The notes below the pieces were generated by a model. The model saw nothing but the letters and a program-made list of their open reading frames with translations. It made no database searches and was not told the origin of the DNA. From Brevibacterium yomogidense (GTDB lineage: Bacteria; Actinomycetota; Actinomycetes; Actinomycetales; Brevibacteriaceae): 64,000 nt of DNA. Both the position numbers and the translations under genes were made by a program. Position 1 is the stretch's first letter; every line of letters begins with the position of its first letter. Below are positions 7,583 to 15,121 of the stretch, in pieces. The stretch spans positions 1 to 64,000 of the forward strand of contig NZ_FWFF01000012.1 in NCBI RefSeq assembly GCF_900163715.1, in the 5' to 3' direction.

Positions 7583-8275
7583 ATGAGCGCACTCACGCAG
7601 ACGACGACCACCCCGCTACGACCGCTGCGACCCCGCATCGGGGTCATCGTGGGTTCGACCCGGCCGGTGCGCATCGGCCGGCAGATTGCGGACGTGGTTG
7701 CTGACGTGGTCGCCGATTCGGTCGCTGACGTGGTCGCTGATGTGACTGCCGAGTCGGTCGCAGACGTGGTCACCCACCACGCTCGTGAGGACGACCGCTC
7801 CCACGCCGTGCTCCTCGACCTGCGCGAGATCGCCCTGCCGTTCCTCGACGAGCCCACTCCCCCGTCCTCCGGCGAGCGCACCCTGACCCATTCCCGCGCG
7901 TGGTCCGAGACCGTCTCCGGACTGGACGGGTGCATCTTCGTCACGTCCGAGTACAACGGGGGCTACCCCGCCCCGCTGAAGAACGCGATCGACTTCCTCA
8001 AGGAGGAGTGGGCCGGCCTGCCGAGCGCCATCGTGAGCTACGGCGGCGCCGGCGGGAAGAGCGCCGCGGCACAGCTGCGGACGGTCCTCACCCAGCTGCG
8101 GGTGGACCTCGCCGAGGTCGACCCTGCGATCCGCGTGCGCAGTCGCCACTACGGCGAGGACCGCACACTGCTGAACGCCGCCGAGGTCGTCGCCGGGTCC
8201 GCCGACAGCCTCCGAGCCGCTCTGGGCTGGGTCGCCGAGCGCGCAGGTGCGCGGGCGCAGCGACCAGCCGCCTGA
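7583..8275 (+). CDS. NADPH-dependent FMN reductase-family protein
   Basis: 230 aa, flavodoxin-like fold. The FMN phosphate loop GSTRPVRIG is at residues 24-32, and the isoalloxazine-binding segment SEYNGGYPAPLKNAID lies in the middle. The family reduces flavins or quinones with NAD(P)H. Between the first strand and the next conserved part, residues 36-63 are seven four-residue units (ADVV, ADSV, AESV variants) encoded by 12-bp repeats. This lengthens helix 1 well beyond the family norm. ATG 7583 lies 6 nt downstream of a TACCGT hexamer. The gene ends inside an 18-bp perfect palindrome shared with the convergent CitE-like gene. Confidence 0.85.
   Translation: MSALTQTTTTPLRPLRPRIGVIVGSTRPVRIGRQIADVVADVVADSVADVVADVTAESVADVVTHHAREDDRSHAVLLDLREIALPFLDEPTPPSSGERTLTHSRAWSETVSGLDGCIFVTSEYNGGYPAPLKNAIDFLKEEWAGLPSAIVSYGGAGGKSAAAQLRTVLTQLRVDLAEVDPAIRVRSRHYGEDRTLLNAAEVVAGSADSLRAALGWVAERAGARAQRPAA
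7688..7771 (+). repeat. 12-bp tandem repeats inside the FMN reductase
   Basis: Seven units of GC(G/T/C)GA(C/T)GTGGTC type encode the repeated tetrapeptide Ala-Asp-Val-Val and its variants directly after the FMN phosphate loop. The frame is kept. The amphipathic pattern suggests a longer first helix. Confidence 0.75.
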
Positions 8276-8287
8276 GCCGGCTCAGGC
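8270..8287. terminator. Palindrome between convergent genes
   Basis: GCCTGAGCCGGCTCAGGC is a perfect 18-bp palindrome. It includes the FMN-reductase stop codon and lies 3 bp from the stop of the convergent CitE-like gene. A short bidirectional terminator is the simplest reading, though a loop-less palindrome is a poor hairpin. Confidence 0.4.
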
Positions 8288-8290
8288 GAC

Positions 8291-9136
8291 TCAGGCCTCC
8301 CGCACCGCCGCGGCGCGCGCCTGGATCGACCGGGCGTGCGCCAGCAGGGGCGCGTCGATCATCGAGCCCTCGTAGGTGAACGCGCCCTTCTGCCCCTTCG
8401 CCGCCTCGAGCACGTTCGCAGCCCACGTGGTCTGCGTGTCCGTGGGCGCGAACGACTTCCGTACGACGGGCACATGCTTGGGATGGATCGACACCTTCGC
8501 GTCGAACCCGCTCTCCACTGCGTCGAGCGCCTCGTCCGCGAGCCCGTCGATGTCATCGATCGCCGTCCAGATCGAGTCGAGCGCCCACTTGCCGTGCGCC
8601 TTCGCCGCCAGCAGCGTCTGCGACCGCACGTGCATGGCGACGGCGCGGTAGGAGCCGCCCGCTCCGCGCGACGATCCGCCGCCCAGTGCGGCGATGAGGT
8701 CCTCCGATCCCCACATGAGCCCGTGGACGTTCTGCGCGGCTGCGATCTCTGCCGCGTTCACCGCACCGGCGGGGGTCTCGATGAGCGCGATGACGCCCGT
8801 GCCCGGCAGCGCCACGGCGAGCCGTGCGGCGTCCTCCGCGGACTCCGCCTTCGGCAGCATGACCATCTCGAACGGAAGCTCCTTCAGCAGTTCAATATCA
8901 GCAGAGAAGTGTTCCGTATCCGCTGCATTCACCCTGATCACGGTACGTTTCGGAGACAATTCCGGTACGTCGCGAACAGCGTCGCGCAGCGCCTGCCGGG
9001 CGGTGTCCTTGTCACCGGCGGAGACCGCGTCCTCAAGATCGACGATGACGACGTCGGATCGCTGTGCGGCCTTCGCGAAGCGATCCGGCCTGTCACCGGG
9101 GACGAACAGCCATGCGGGGCGGATGTCGAAGCTCAT
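8291..9136 (-). CDS. CitE-like beta-hydroxyacyl-CoA lyase (HpcH/HpaI family)
   Basis: 281 aa. The start of the CitE fold is clear: RPAWLFVPGDRPDRFAKA, then the metal-site strand DVVIVDLEDAV. Further family elements are ALIETPAG and LMWGSEDL. CitE-like proteins cleave hydroxyacyl-CoA thioesters such as citramalyl-CoA or HMG-CoA with Mg2+. In M. tuberculosis the homologous position in the Rv2498c-Rv2502c cluster is held by a bifunctional citramalyl-CoA/HMG-CoA lyase of leucine and itaconate degradation. The carboxylase, dehydrogenase and hydratase genes of that pathway are all nearby here. ATG 9136 has AAGGTG upstream; GTG 9142 is an alternative. Confidence 0.85.
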   Translation of the reverse strand: MSFDIRPAWLFVPGDRPDRFAKAAQRSDVVIVDLEDAVSAGDKDTARQALRDAVRDVPELSPKRTVIRVNAADTEHFSADIELLKELPFEMVMLPKAESAEDAARLAVALPGTGVIALIETPAGAVNAAEIAAAQNVHGLMWGSEDLIAALGGGSSRGAGGSYRAVAMHVRSQTLLAAKAHGKWALDSIWTAIDDIDGLADEALDAVESGFDAKVSIHPKHVPVVRKSFAPTDTQTTWAANVLEAAKGQKGAFTYEGSMIDAPLLAHARSIQARAAAVREA

Positions 9137-9257
9137 ATTCACCTTCAGATCGGGGACGTCCTCGTCGTCGACATCGTAGCGCTGACACCCTCGCGCTCCA
9201 CTCCCCAGGGGTGCGCATGCGCCGCGCCGCCGTTCCTCTTCCGTCGCGACTGCGCCC

Positions 9258-9263
9258 TAGAGT
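9258..9263 (+). promoter_or_regulatory. Possible lut promoter -10 (TAGAGT)
   Basis: TAGAGT fits TANNNT and lies 53 nt before the lutA ATG, giving a normal leader with a strong ribosome site. The palindrome GCGCATGCGC (9213-9222) lies 35 bp upstream and might be an operator. No LutR-type regulator gene is adjacent. Confidence 0.35.
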
Positions 9264-9316
9264 GTGATCCAGCACGCAGCCTCCGGCGGCTGCGGTCGCC
9301 CCGAAGGAGGAGCCGC

Positions 9317-10138
9317 ATGCGAATCGCATTGTTCGCCACCTGCATCGTCGATGCGATGTATCCGGAGGTGGCCCGTGACACCGTCACCATCCTGGAACGG
9401 CTGGGCCACGAGGTGGTCTTCCCCGAGCGCCAGGCATGCTGCGGCCAGATGCATGTGAACTCCGGCGACTTCGCAGGGGCAGTGCCGGTCGTCGAGGGCC
9501 ACGTCCGCGCGTTCGAGGACGGCCCCGACTGGGACGTCATCTGCGCGCCCTCGGGCTCCTGCGCCGCCTCCGCCGGCCACCAGCAGCCGATGATCGCCCG
9601 CCGCGCGGGCGACGACGACCTCGCGAACCGTGCAGAGGACCTCGCGGGACGCACCTACGAACTCAGCCAGCTCCTCACCGACGTACTCGGCATCACCGAC
9701 GCGGGTGAGCAGCTGGGCTCGTACTTCCCCCACGCCGTCACCTACCACCCGTCGTGCCACGGCATGCGCATCCTCCGCCTGGGCGACCGGCAGCGCGATC
9801 TGCTGAGCACCGTCCAGGACATCGACCTGCGCGAACTGCCGCAGGCGGACCAGTGCTGCGGGTTCGGCGGCACGTTCTCCATGAAGAACGCGGAGGTGTC
9901 CACCGCGATGCTGGAGGACAAGGCGGAGAACGTCGTCTCGACCGGAGCGAGCCTGTGCACCGGCGGTGACGCGAGCTGCCTCATGCACATCGGCGGCGGG
10001 CTGTCCCGCACCGGTGCCCGCAGCCCGCGCGGCGAGGTCGGCACCGTCCATCTGGCGCGGATCCTCGCGTCGACCCGGGAGAAGCCGCTCCTGCCCCCAC
10101 GATCCGAACCACTGCTGTCAGGAGGGAGCCTCCGATGA
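9317..10138 (+). CDS. lutA: L-lactate utilization protein A (Fe-S oxidoreductase subunit)
   Basis: 273 aa, matching LutA/LldE. Two cysteine-rich CCG domains are visible: ACCGQMHVNSG with an upstream Cys near residue 9, and PSCHGMR with DQCCGFGGTFS in the second half. These bind iron-sulfur clusters in the LutABC complex, which oxidises L-lactate to pyruvate. A strong ribosome site (GAAGGAGGAG) precedes ATG 9317, so upstream in-frame sequence, antisense to the CitE-like gene, is not coding. The stop overlaps the lutB start (ATGA). Confidence 0.95.
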   Translation: MRIALFATCIVDAMYPEVARDTVTILERLGHEVVFPERQACCGQMHVNSGDFAGAVPVVEGHVRAFEDGPDWDVICAPSGSCAASAGHQQPMIARRAGDDDLANRAEDLAGRTYELSQLLTDVLGITDAGEQLGSYFPHAVTYHPSCHGMRILRLGDRQRDLLSTVQDIDLRELPQADQCCGFGGTFSMKNAEVSTAMLEDKAENVVSTGASLCTGGDASCLMHIGGGLSRTGARSPRGEVGTVHLARILASTREKPLLPPRSEPLLSGGSLR

Positions 10139-11817
10139 CGACATTCCTCGGTATGCCCTCAGTCCTGCGCGCCGACGGCGCAGAGGTCGCCGACGGCCTG
10201 CCCGGCGCCCAGGGAAACGTGTTCGAGCGCGAACCGTTCCCCCAGTACGCCTCACGAGAGCTCGAGGACGAGCAGCTGCGCCGCAACCTGGGCCACGCGA
10301 CCAAGACGATCCGCGAGAAGCGCCTGGGTGCGGTCGCGGAGCTGCCCGACTGGGAGGACCTCCGCGATTCCGGCGCCGCGATCAAGCAGCGCGTCATGGC
10401 GGAGCTGCCCGATCTGCTCGAGCAGTTCGCGGACGCCTTCGAAGCGCGCGGCGGCCACGTCCACTGGGCGCGCGATGCGGAGGAGGCCAATTCGATCGTC
10501 CGCGACCTCATCGAGGAGAACGCACCGATCCTGGGCAACGGCCGCCGCGAGGTCGTGAAGGTCAAGTCGATGGCAACGCAGGAGATCGGGCTCAACGAGT
10601 ACCTGGAGCCGCACGGCATCGACGCCTTCGAGACGGACCTGGCCGAACTCATCGTCCAGCTGGGCGATGACCTGCCCAGCCACATCCTCGTGCCGGCGAT
10701 CCACAAGAACCGCTCGGAGATCCGCGACATCTTCCTCGAGGGGATCCCCGGGGTGGACCCGGGCCTCACGGACGAACCGGCGAAGCTCGCCGAGGCCGCG
10801 CGGCAGCATCTGCGGCACAAGTTCCTCACGACGAAGGTCGCCGTGTCCGGCGCGAACTTCGGCATCGCGTCGACGGGCACCCTGGGCGTCGTCGAATCGG
10901 AGGGCAACGGCCGCATGTGCCTCACCCTCCCGGAGACCCTCATCACCGTCATGGGCGTGGAGAAGCTGCTGCCGCAGCCCGAGGACCTCGAGGTCTTCCT
11001 CCAGCTGCTGCCGCGGTCGTCCACCGCGGAGCGCATGAACCCGTACACGAGCTTCTGGACCGGAGCGACTGCGGGCGACGGACCGCAGAACGTCCACGTC
11101 GTCCTCATGGACAACGGCAGGTCGCGGGCGCTCGCGGACGAATGGGGCCGCTCAGCGCTCAACTGCATCCGCTGCTCCGCATGCATGAACGTCTGCCCGG
11201 TCTACGAGCGGACCGGTGGACACGCGTACGGATCGACCTATCCCGGACCCATCGGCGCGATCCTCTCGCCGCTGATGACGGGCGTGCAGGCGGAGGAGAA
11301 CAACTCCCTGCCGTACGCCTCGAGCCTCTGCGGTGCGTGCTTCGACGCATGCCCGGTGAAGATCGACATCCCGTCGATCCTCGTCCACCTGCGCGGTGAG
11401 GACGTCTCGACCACGCAGGAGGGGGAATCGGCCACGGAGCGGGTCAGGGACGCGACCAGCTCGAGCGGACAGCTGTCGGCCGGACTCGCCGCGGCGTCGT
11501 GGGCGATGGCCGACGGGCGGCGGATCGCACTGGCCGAGCGCGCGCTGCCCATCGCCGCCGCACTCACCCGGCTCACCGGCGGCATCAGCCGGCTGCCGGG
11601 AGTCGTCGGGAAGTGGACGTCCAGCCGCGACATCCCCGCGCTGCCGGACCAGTCGTTCAGGAACTGGTGGCGGAAGACCCGCGGAACGGACGCGGACGCG
11701 ATCGCCGCCCAGCAGGAAGCTGGTGCTGGTGCTGGTGCTGGTGCTGGTGCTGGTGCTGGTGCTGGTGCTGGTGCTGGAGACGATCACGGCTCGCAGAATG
11801 AGGGGGACGCACGATGA
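10135..11817 (+). CDS. lutB: L-lactate utilization protein B (LUD domain plus ferredoxin-type Fe-S)
   Basis: 560 aa. An N-terminal LUD domain (to about residue 320) is followed by two 4Fe-4S clusters, CIRCSACMNVCPVYE (~343) and CGACFDACPVKID (~399), then a helical C-terminal domain ending in WWRKTRG. It is the electron-transfer subunit of the lactate oxidation complex. The last ~40 residues hold ten Ala-Gly dipeptides from a (GCTGGT)10 array, absent from typical LutB proteins. Coupled to lutA and lutC by ATGA overlaps on both sides. Confidence 0.95.
   Translation: MTTFLGMPSVLRADGAEVADGLPGAQGNVFEREPFPQYASRELEDEQLRRNLGHATKTIREKRLGAVAELPDWEDLRDSGAAIKQRVMAELPDLLEQFADAFEARGGHVHWARDAEEANSIVRDLIEENAPILGNGRREVVKVKSMATQEIGLNEYLEPHGIDAFETDLAELIVQLGDDLPSHILVPAIHKNRSEIRDIFLEGIPGVDPGLTDEPAKLAEAARQHLRHKFLTTKVAVSGANFGIASTGTLGVVESEGNGRMCLTLPETLITVMGVEKLLPQPEDLEVFLQLLPRSSTAERMNPYTSFWTGATAGDGPQNVHVVLMDNGRSRALADEWGRSALNCIRCSACMNVCPVYERTGGHAYGSTYPGPIGAILSPLMTGVQAEENNSLPYASSLCGACFDACPVKIDIPSILVHLRGEDVSTTQEGESATERVRDATSSSGQLSAGLAAASWAMADGRRIALAERALPIAAALTRLTGGISRLPGVVGKWTSSRDIPALPDQSFRNWWRKTRGTDADAIAAQQEAGAGAGAGAGAGAGAGAGAGDDHGSQNEGDAR
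11719..11778 (+). repeat. Hexanucleotide microsatellite (GCTGGT)10 in lutB
   Basis: Ten six-base units, nearly perfect (the last is GCTGGA), encode (Ala-Gly)10 near the LutB C-terminus. The period is a multiple of three, so copy-number change would alter tail length without a frameshift. It is the least decayed tandem array in the window, which suggests recent expansion. Confidence 0.95.
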
Positions 11818-12572
11818 CCGGCGCGCGTGAAGAGATCCTGACCCGTCTGCGCACCGCGCTGGGTCGCGAGGACGGCACGACGACGCGTACGGGTGTCGTC
11901 CCGTCGACGGGGAAGCCGGTCGATATCGACGCCGAGGTCCCCCGCGCCTACCTGCGCGAGGGCAGCCTCGCGCGGCCGGCCGTCATCGAACAGCTCGTCG
12001 ATCGGCTCGTGGACTACAAGGCGTGGGTGACGCAGGTGCCTGCCGCAGACGTTCCGCGCGTCGTGGCCCAGAGGCTGGAGCAGGCTGATTCCGTCGTGAT
12101 CCCGCCCGGCCTCGAAGCCGATGTGGTCTCGCAGCTGCCCGAGCCCGTGCGCATCACCGTCGACGCCGCCGAGGCGCAGGACGGTGCGGTCGCGAAGGCC
12201 GAGGTGGAGTCGGAGGCTGCAGACCGGTTCGCCAGTGCGGCCCACCGCATCCACACGATCGACGAGCTCGACGCGACGAGCGCCGTCATCACCGCGTCAC
12301 GGGTGTCCGTCGCGCAGACGGGCACGATCATGCTGGACGGCGACACGGACTGCGGCCGCCGCATGATCACGCTGGTGCCGGACCATCACGTGTGCCTCGT
12401 GCCGGAATCGACGGTCGTGGAGATCGTGCCGGAGGCAGTCGCCCGGATCGACCTGACGCGCCCGGTCACGATGATCTCCGGGCCGTCGGCCACGAGCGAC
12501 ATCGAGCTCCAGCGCGTCGAGGGTGTCCACGGACCGCGGCAGCTGGACGTCATCATCATCACCGACCGCTGA
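11814..12572 (+). CDS. lutC: L-lactate utilization protein C (LUD domain)
   Basis: 252 aa, a LUD-domain protein. The conserved core is ITASRVSVAQTGTIMLDG, DTDCGRRMITLVPDHHVCLV and the C-terminal RPVTMISGPSATSDIE, which defines the LutC/YkgG family. It is the third subunit of the LutABC L-lactate oxidation complex. It is translationally coupled to lutB and followed by a very strong hairpin terminator. Confidence 0.95.
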   Translation: MTGAREEILTRLRTALGREDGTTTRTGVVPSTGKPVDIDAEVPRAYLREGSLARPAVIEQLVDRLVDYKAWVTQVPAADVPRVVAQRLEQADSVVIPPGLEADVVSQLPEPVRITVDAAEAQDGAVAKAEVESEAADRFASAAHRIHTIDELDATSAVITASRVSVAQTGTIMLDGDTDCGRRMITLVPDHHVCLVPESTVVEIVPEAVARIDLTRPVTMISGPSATSDIELQRVEGVHGPRQLDVIIITDR

Positions 12573-12600
12573 CCGTGGTGAGCTGACGATGGGCTGAGCT

Positions 12601-12658
12601 GACGCAGTGTTGAGGGGCCGTGCCGGACCATTCCGGCACGGCCCCTCAGCACTGCGTC
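12601..12658. terminator. Strong bidirectional terminator after lutC
   Basis: An inverted repeat with 26-bp arms and one mismatch (left 12601-12626, loop ACCATT, right 12633-12658). It includes GAGGGGCCGTGCCGG and its complement. It sits between the convergent lutC and MaoC-like genes, so it can serve both. Confidence 0.9.
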
Positions 12659-12674
12659 GACTGTTCCTCCGCGC

Positions 12675-13244
12675 TCAGGCGTCCTGCGCGTGGTCCTGTG
12701 TGAAGACCATCGTCTTGCGCACAGCTCGCGCGACGACATCACCGTTCTGGTTGCGGCCGATGTGCTCGAGCGAGATGATCCCCTCCCCCGGGCGCGAACG
12801 CGACAGGCGCTTGTCGAGGATCTTCGTCTCCGCGTAGAGCGTGTCACCGTGGAACACAGGCTTGGGGAATGCGACCTCGCTGAAGCCCAGGTTCCCGACG
12901 ATCGTGCCCTGCGTCAGCTGCGAGACGGACAGCCCCACCAGCGTGGCCAGGGTGAACATCGAGTTCACGAGCCTCTCGCCGAACGGCTCCGACTCCGCGA
13001 AGTGCGCGTCCAGGTGCAGCGCCTGCGTGTTCATCGTGACCGCGGTGAACCACGTGTTGTCCGCCTCAGTCATCGTGCGGCCGGGAGCATGGCGGTACGT
13101 CGCCCCCACCTCGAACTCCTCGAACCACAGCCCGCGCTGGGTGATGACGGGGCCCTCCTGGTCGGCGGCGTTCTGGCTCGCTGCATCCTGGCCCGCTGTG
13201 TTCTGGCCTGCTGTGTTCTGGCCTGCTGTGTTCTGCTCCGTCAT
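12675..13244 (-). CDS. MaoC-family acyl-CoA hydratase
   Basis: 189 aa, a single hot-dog domain. The hydratase-2 motif region reads YRHAPGRTMTEADNTWFTAVT, then NTQALHLDAHFA and PVFHGDTLYAETKI. In M. tuberculosis the homologue beside citE and fadE19 (Rv2499c, similar length) is reported as an itaconyl-CoA/3-methylglutaconyl-CoA-type hydratase. The same role in leucine degradation is inferred here from the CitE-like, MCC-like and acyl-CoA dehydrogenase genes nearby. Residues 5-29 are five pentapeptide repeats (NTAGQ variants) and are not part of the domain. AGAGGAG precedes the ATG. Confidence 0.85.
   Translation of the reverse strand: MTEQNTAGQNTAGQNTAGQDAASQNAADQEGPVITQRGLWFEEFEVGATYRHAPGRTMTEADNTWFTAVTMNTQALHLDAHFAESEPFGERLVNSMFTLATLVGLSVSQLTQGTIVGNLGFSEVAFPKPVFHGDTLYAETKILDKRLSRSRPGEGIISLEHIGRNQNGDVVARAVRKTMVFTQDHAQDA
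13158..13232 (-). repeat. 15-bp tandem repeats in the MaoC-like N-terminus
   Basis: Five 15-bp units encode NTAGQ, NTAGQ, NTAGQ, DAASQ and NAADQ. The first three are almost identical in DNA (AACACAGCAGGCCAG) and the last two have drifted. They extend the protein before the conserved domain. Confidence 0.9.
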
Positions 13245-13285
13245 GTGCGGGGCTCCTCTCTGAACCTGCTTCTTCTGAACCGAAA

Positions 13286-13360
13286 TCTACTGGGTCGGAT
13301 AATCCTGGATCGAACGATTCTGGATCTGACAGCTCTGCATCTGACAGTTCTGGGCTGGAT
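13286..13360. repeat. 15-bp decayed repeats between cls and the MaoC-like gene
   Basis: Five units ending at 13300, 13315, 13330, 13345 and 13360 share the core TCTGGATCTGAC (best copies at 13316-13345). The array fills the intergenic gap and its last base is the first base of the cls stop codon on the other strand. It has the same period as the array inside the MaoC-like gene but a different sequence. Confidence 0.75.
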
Positions 13361-15024
13361 CACTGCAGCGCGGAGGTGAGTCGCATCGCCGAATCCAGCC
13401 AGCGGCGGCCCCACGACCGCTCCTCCCATTCGTCCGCCGTGAGCTCCGAGCTCACGGAGCGGTACGCGTCCATGATCCCGTGGAGTCCCTCCGTGATGTC
13501 ACCGCCGTACGCCAGCAGGCTCACCTCGTAGTTGAGGCCGAACGATCGCATGTCCATGTTCGACGAGCCCATCACCGAACACAGGTCGTCGACCGTGAAG
13601 CACTTCGTGTGGAGGACCTTCGGAGCGGGGTACCGGTAGATCCGCACCCCGGCTTCCAGCAGCGCTTCGTAGTAGGAGCTCTGCGCGTGGTCGACCATGA
13701 ACTGGTCGGCCTGCTCGCTCACGTACAGCTCGATCTCCACCCCGCGGTGCGCCGCGGTGATGACGGCGGCGAGCATCGACTCGTCCGGGACGAAGTAGGG
13801 GCTCACGATCCGCAGCCGCTCCTGCGCGAGGTAGACGAGCGACACGAAGAGACGGAGGTTCGGCTGCGTGCGGAATCCGGGCCCGGACGGGATCACCTGA
13901 ACCGCGTTCAGCTCCGAATCCGACGGCACGGACGTGACAGATGGACCGGACGTGACAGACGGGCCGGATGCACGGTCGGACGACTCCGAGGTGCTGGTCG
14001 CGGTCTCATCAGCCGTCACCAGCCTGCCGGACCTGTCCCGCTCCGCGCTCACCCCACGACCGGTCGTGAGTCGCTGTCCGATCGCGACCTCGCGCTCCTG
14101 CAGCCGCTCTGCGGCGTCGTAGGCGCGGATCGTGAGGTCCTCGCCGGTCTCCGTGAACCAGTCCGTCACGAACACCGCTTCGAGCGACGCGACGATCGGA
14201 CCGGTGAGCTCGACCATGATGTCGTGCCAGTGCCTGCCGATCTGTGCGTTGCGAGCGCTGCCGTACGACGACTCGATCATGTTCATCGAGCCCATGAATG
14301 CCCGCGTTCCGTCCACGACCATGAGCTTGCGGTGATTGCGCAGGTCGACCCGCCGCACCCTGCCCTTGAGCGGTTGGAACGGCAGCATGAGCGACCAGTC
14401 GATCCCCGCTGCATCCAGCCGTCGCTTCAATGGGCGGAAGCCCGCGTACTTGCGCGATCCCAGGTGATCGAACATGACGCGGATCTTCACACCGCGCGCT
14501 GCGGCCCGTTCGAGTGCGGCAAGGAACGGCTCCGTCGTGGCATCCGCCGTCATGATGTACATGCAGACGTCGACGTAGTCGTCGGCCTCATCGACGGCGC
14601 CCGCCATGACGCGGATGTTCTCCTCGTAGTCCGTCCGCACTCCGTGGTCCGTGCCCGTCACCATCGGCAGATAGGTGAGGTTCCGGTTGAGGGTGACGAG
14701 CCCGCCGAACATCTCCGGCACGCCCAGCGCGGACGGCCAGTCCGGGATGTCGACCGTGCCCTGCTGAAGACGGGTGTTCGCCTCCTCCTGGATCTTCTCC
14801 CGCCTGCCCGTGATGTACGGGCTGCCCAGCATGAGGAACAGCGGGATCCCGACGACGGGCAGGAAGAGGATCAGCAGCAGCCATGCGCTCGACGACGACG
14901 GTCGCCGGTTCTCCGGGACGACGCCGACCGCGATGACCTTGATCGTGTAGTCGAGCACGATGAACGTCGTCGACACGATCTGAGCCCAGTCCCACTGCGC
15001 GAGGTCGAGTGCGTTGGAGTCCAC
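13360..15024 (-). CDS. cls: Cardiolipin synthase (phospholipase D superfamily)
   Basis: 554 aa. Two N-terminal membrane helices (IVSTTFIVLDYTIKVIAVGVV and AWLLLILFLPVVGIPLFLML) precede two HKD catalytic motifs, HRKLMVVDG (~230) and HTKCFTVDD (~472). The enzyme joins phosphatidyl groups to make cardiolipin at the inner membrane. Between the two halves lies a low-complexity Ser/Thr linker with GPSVTS repeats in 18-bp units. I chose GTG 15024 because TAGTCT ends exactly 6 nt upstream; GTG 15030 is the alternative. The gene interrupts the otherwise contiguous acyl-CoA degradation genes. Confidence 0.9.
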   Translation of the reverse strand: MDSNALDLAQWDWAQIVSTTFIVLDYTIKVIAVGVVPENRRPSSSSAWLLLILFLPVVGIPLFLMLGSPYITGRREKIQEEANTRLQQGTVDIPDWPSALGVPEMFGGLVTLNRNLTYLPMVTGTDHGVRTDYEENIRVMAGAVDEADDYVDVCMYIMTADATTEPFLAALERAAARGVKIRVMFDHLGSRKYAGFRPLKRRLDAAGIDWSLMLPFQPLKGRVRRVDLRNHRKLMVVDGTRAFMGSMNMIESSYGSARNAQIGRHWHDIMVELTGPIVASLEAVFVTDWFTETGEDLTIRAYDAAERLQEREVAIGQRLTTGRGVSAERDRSGRLVTADETATSTSESSDRASGPSVTSGPSVTSVPSDSELNAVQVIPSGPGFRTQPNLRLFVSLVYLAQERLRIVSPYFVPDESMLAAVITAAHRGVEIELYVSEQADQFMVDHAQSSYYEALLEAGVRIYRYPAPKVLHTKCFTVDDLCSVMGSSNMDMRSFGLNYEVSLLAYGGDITEGLHGIMDAYRSVSSELTADEWEERSWGRRWLDSAMRLTSALQ

Positions 15025-15030
15025 GGTCAC

Positions 15031-15036
15031 AGACTA
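15031..15036 (-). promoter_or_regulatory. -10 element TAGTCT of cls, leaderless start
   Basis: TAGTCT on the minus strand ends 6 nt before GTG 15024, with no ribosome site. The spacing supports a leaderless message and helps choose the start codon. Confidence 0.45.
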
Positions 15037-15063
15037 TGCAATCACTCGGCGCGGTGCGCCACG

Positions 15064-15103
15064 TGCCCGCGACCGTCCGGGAATCCCCGACCGATCGCGG
15101 GCA
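15064..15103 (-). terminator. Hairpin after the acyl-CoA dehydrogenase gene
   Basis: Nine-base arms TGCCCGCGA (15064-15072) and TCGCGGGCA (15095-15103) flank a 22-base loop. The site lies just downstream of the stop at 15122, so it probably ends the carboxyltransferase-carboxylase-dehydrogenase transcript before cls. There is no clear U run. Confidence 0.45.
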
Positions 15104-15121
15104 TCCGCAGTGCCGCTGCGC

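Noticed and set aside
9213..9222. GCGCATGCGC as a confirmed lut operator
   Set aside because: A 10-bp palindrome is expected by chance in GC-rich DNA and no regulator gene is adjacent, so it is mentioned only as a possibility.
8336..9316. Long N-terminal extension of lutA
   Set aside because: The extension is antisense to the CitE-like gene, and a strong ribosome site precedes ATG 9317 where the LutA family begins.
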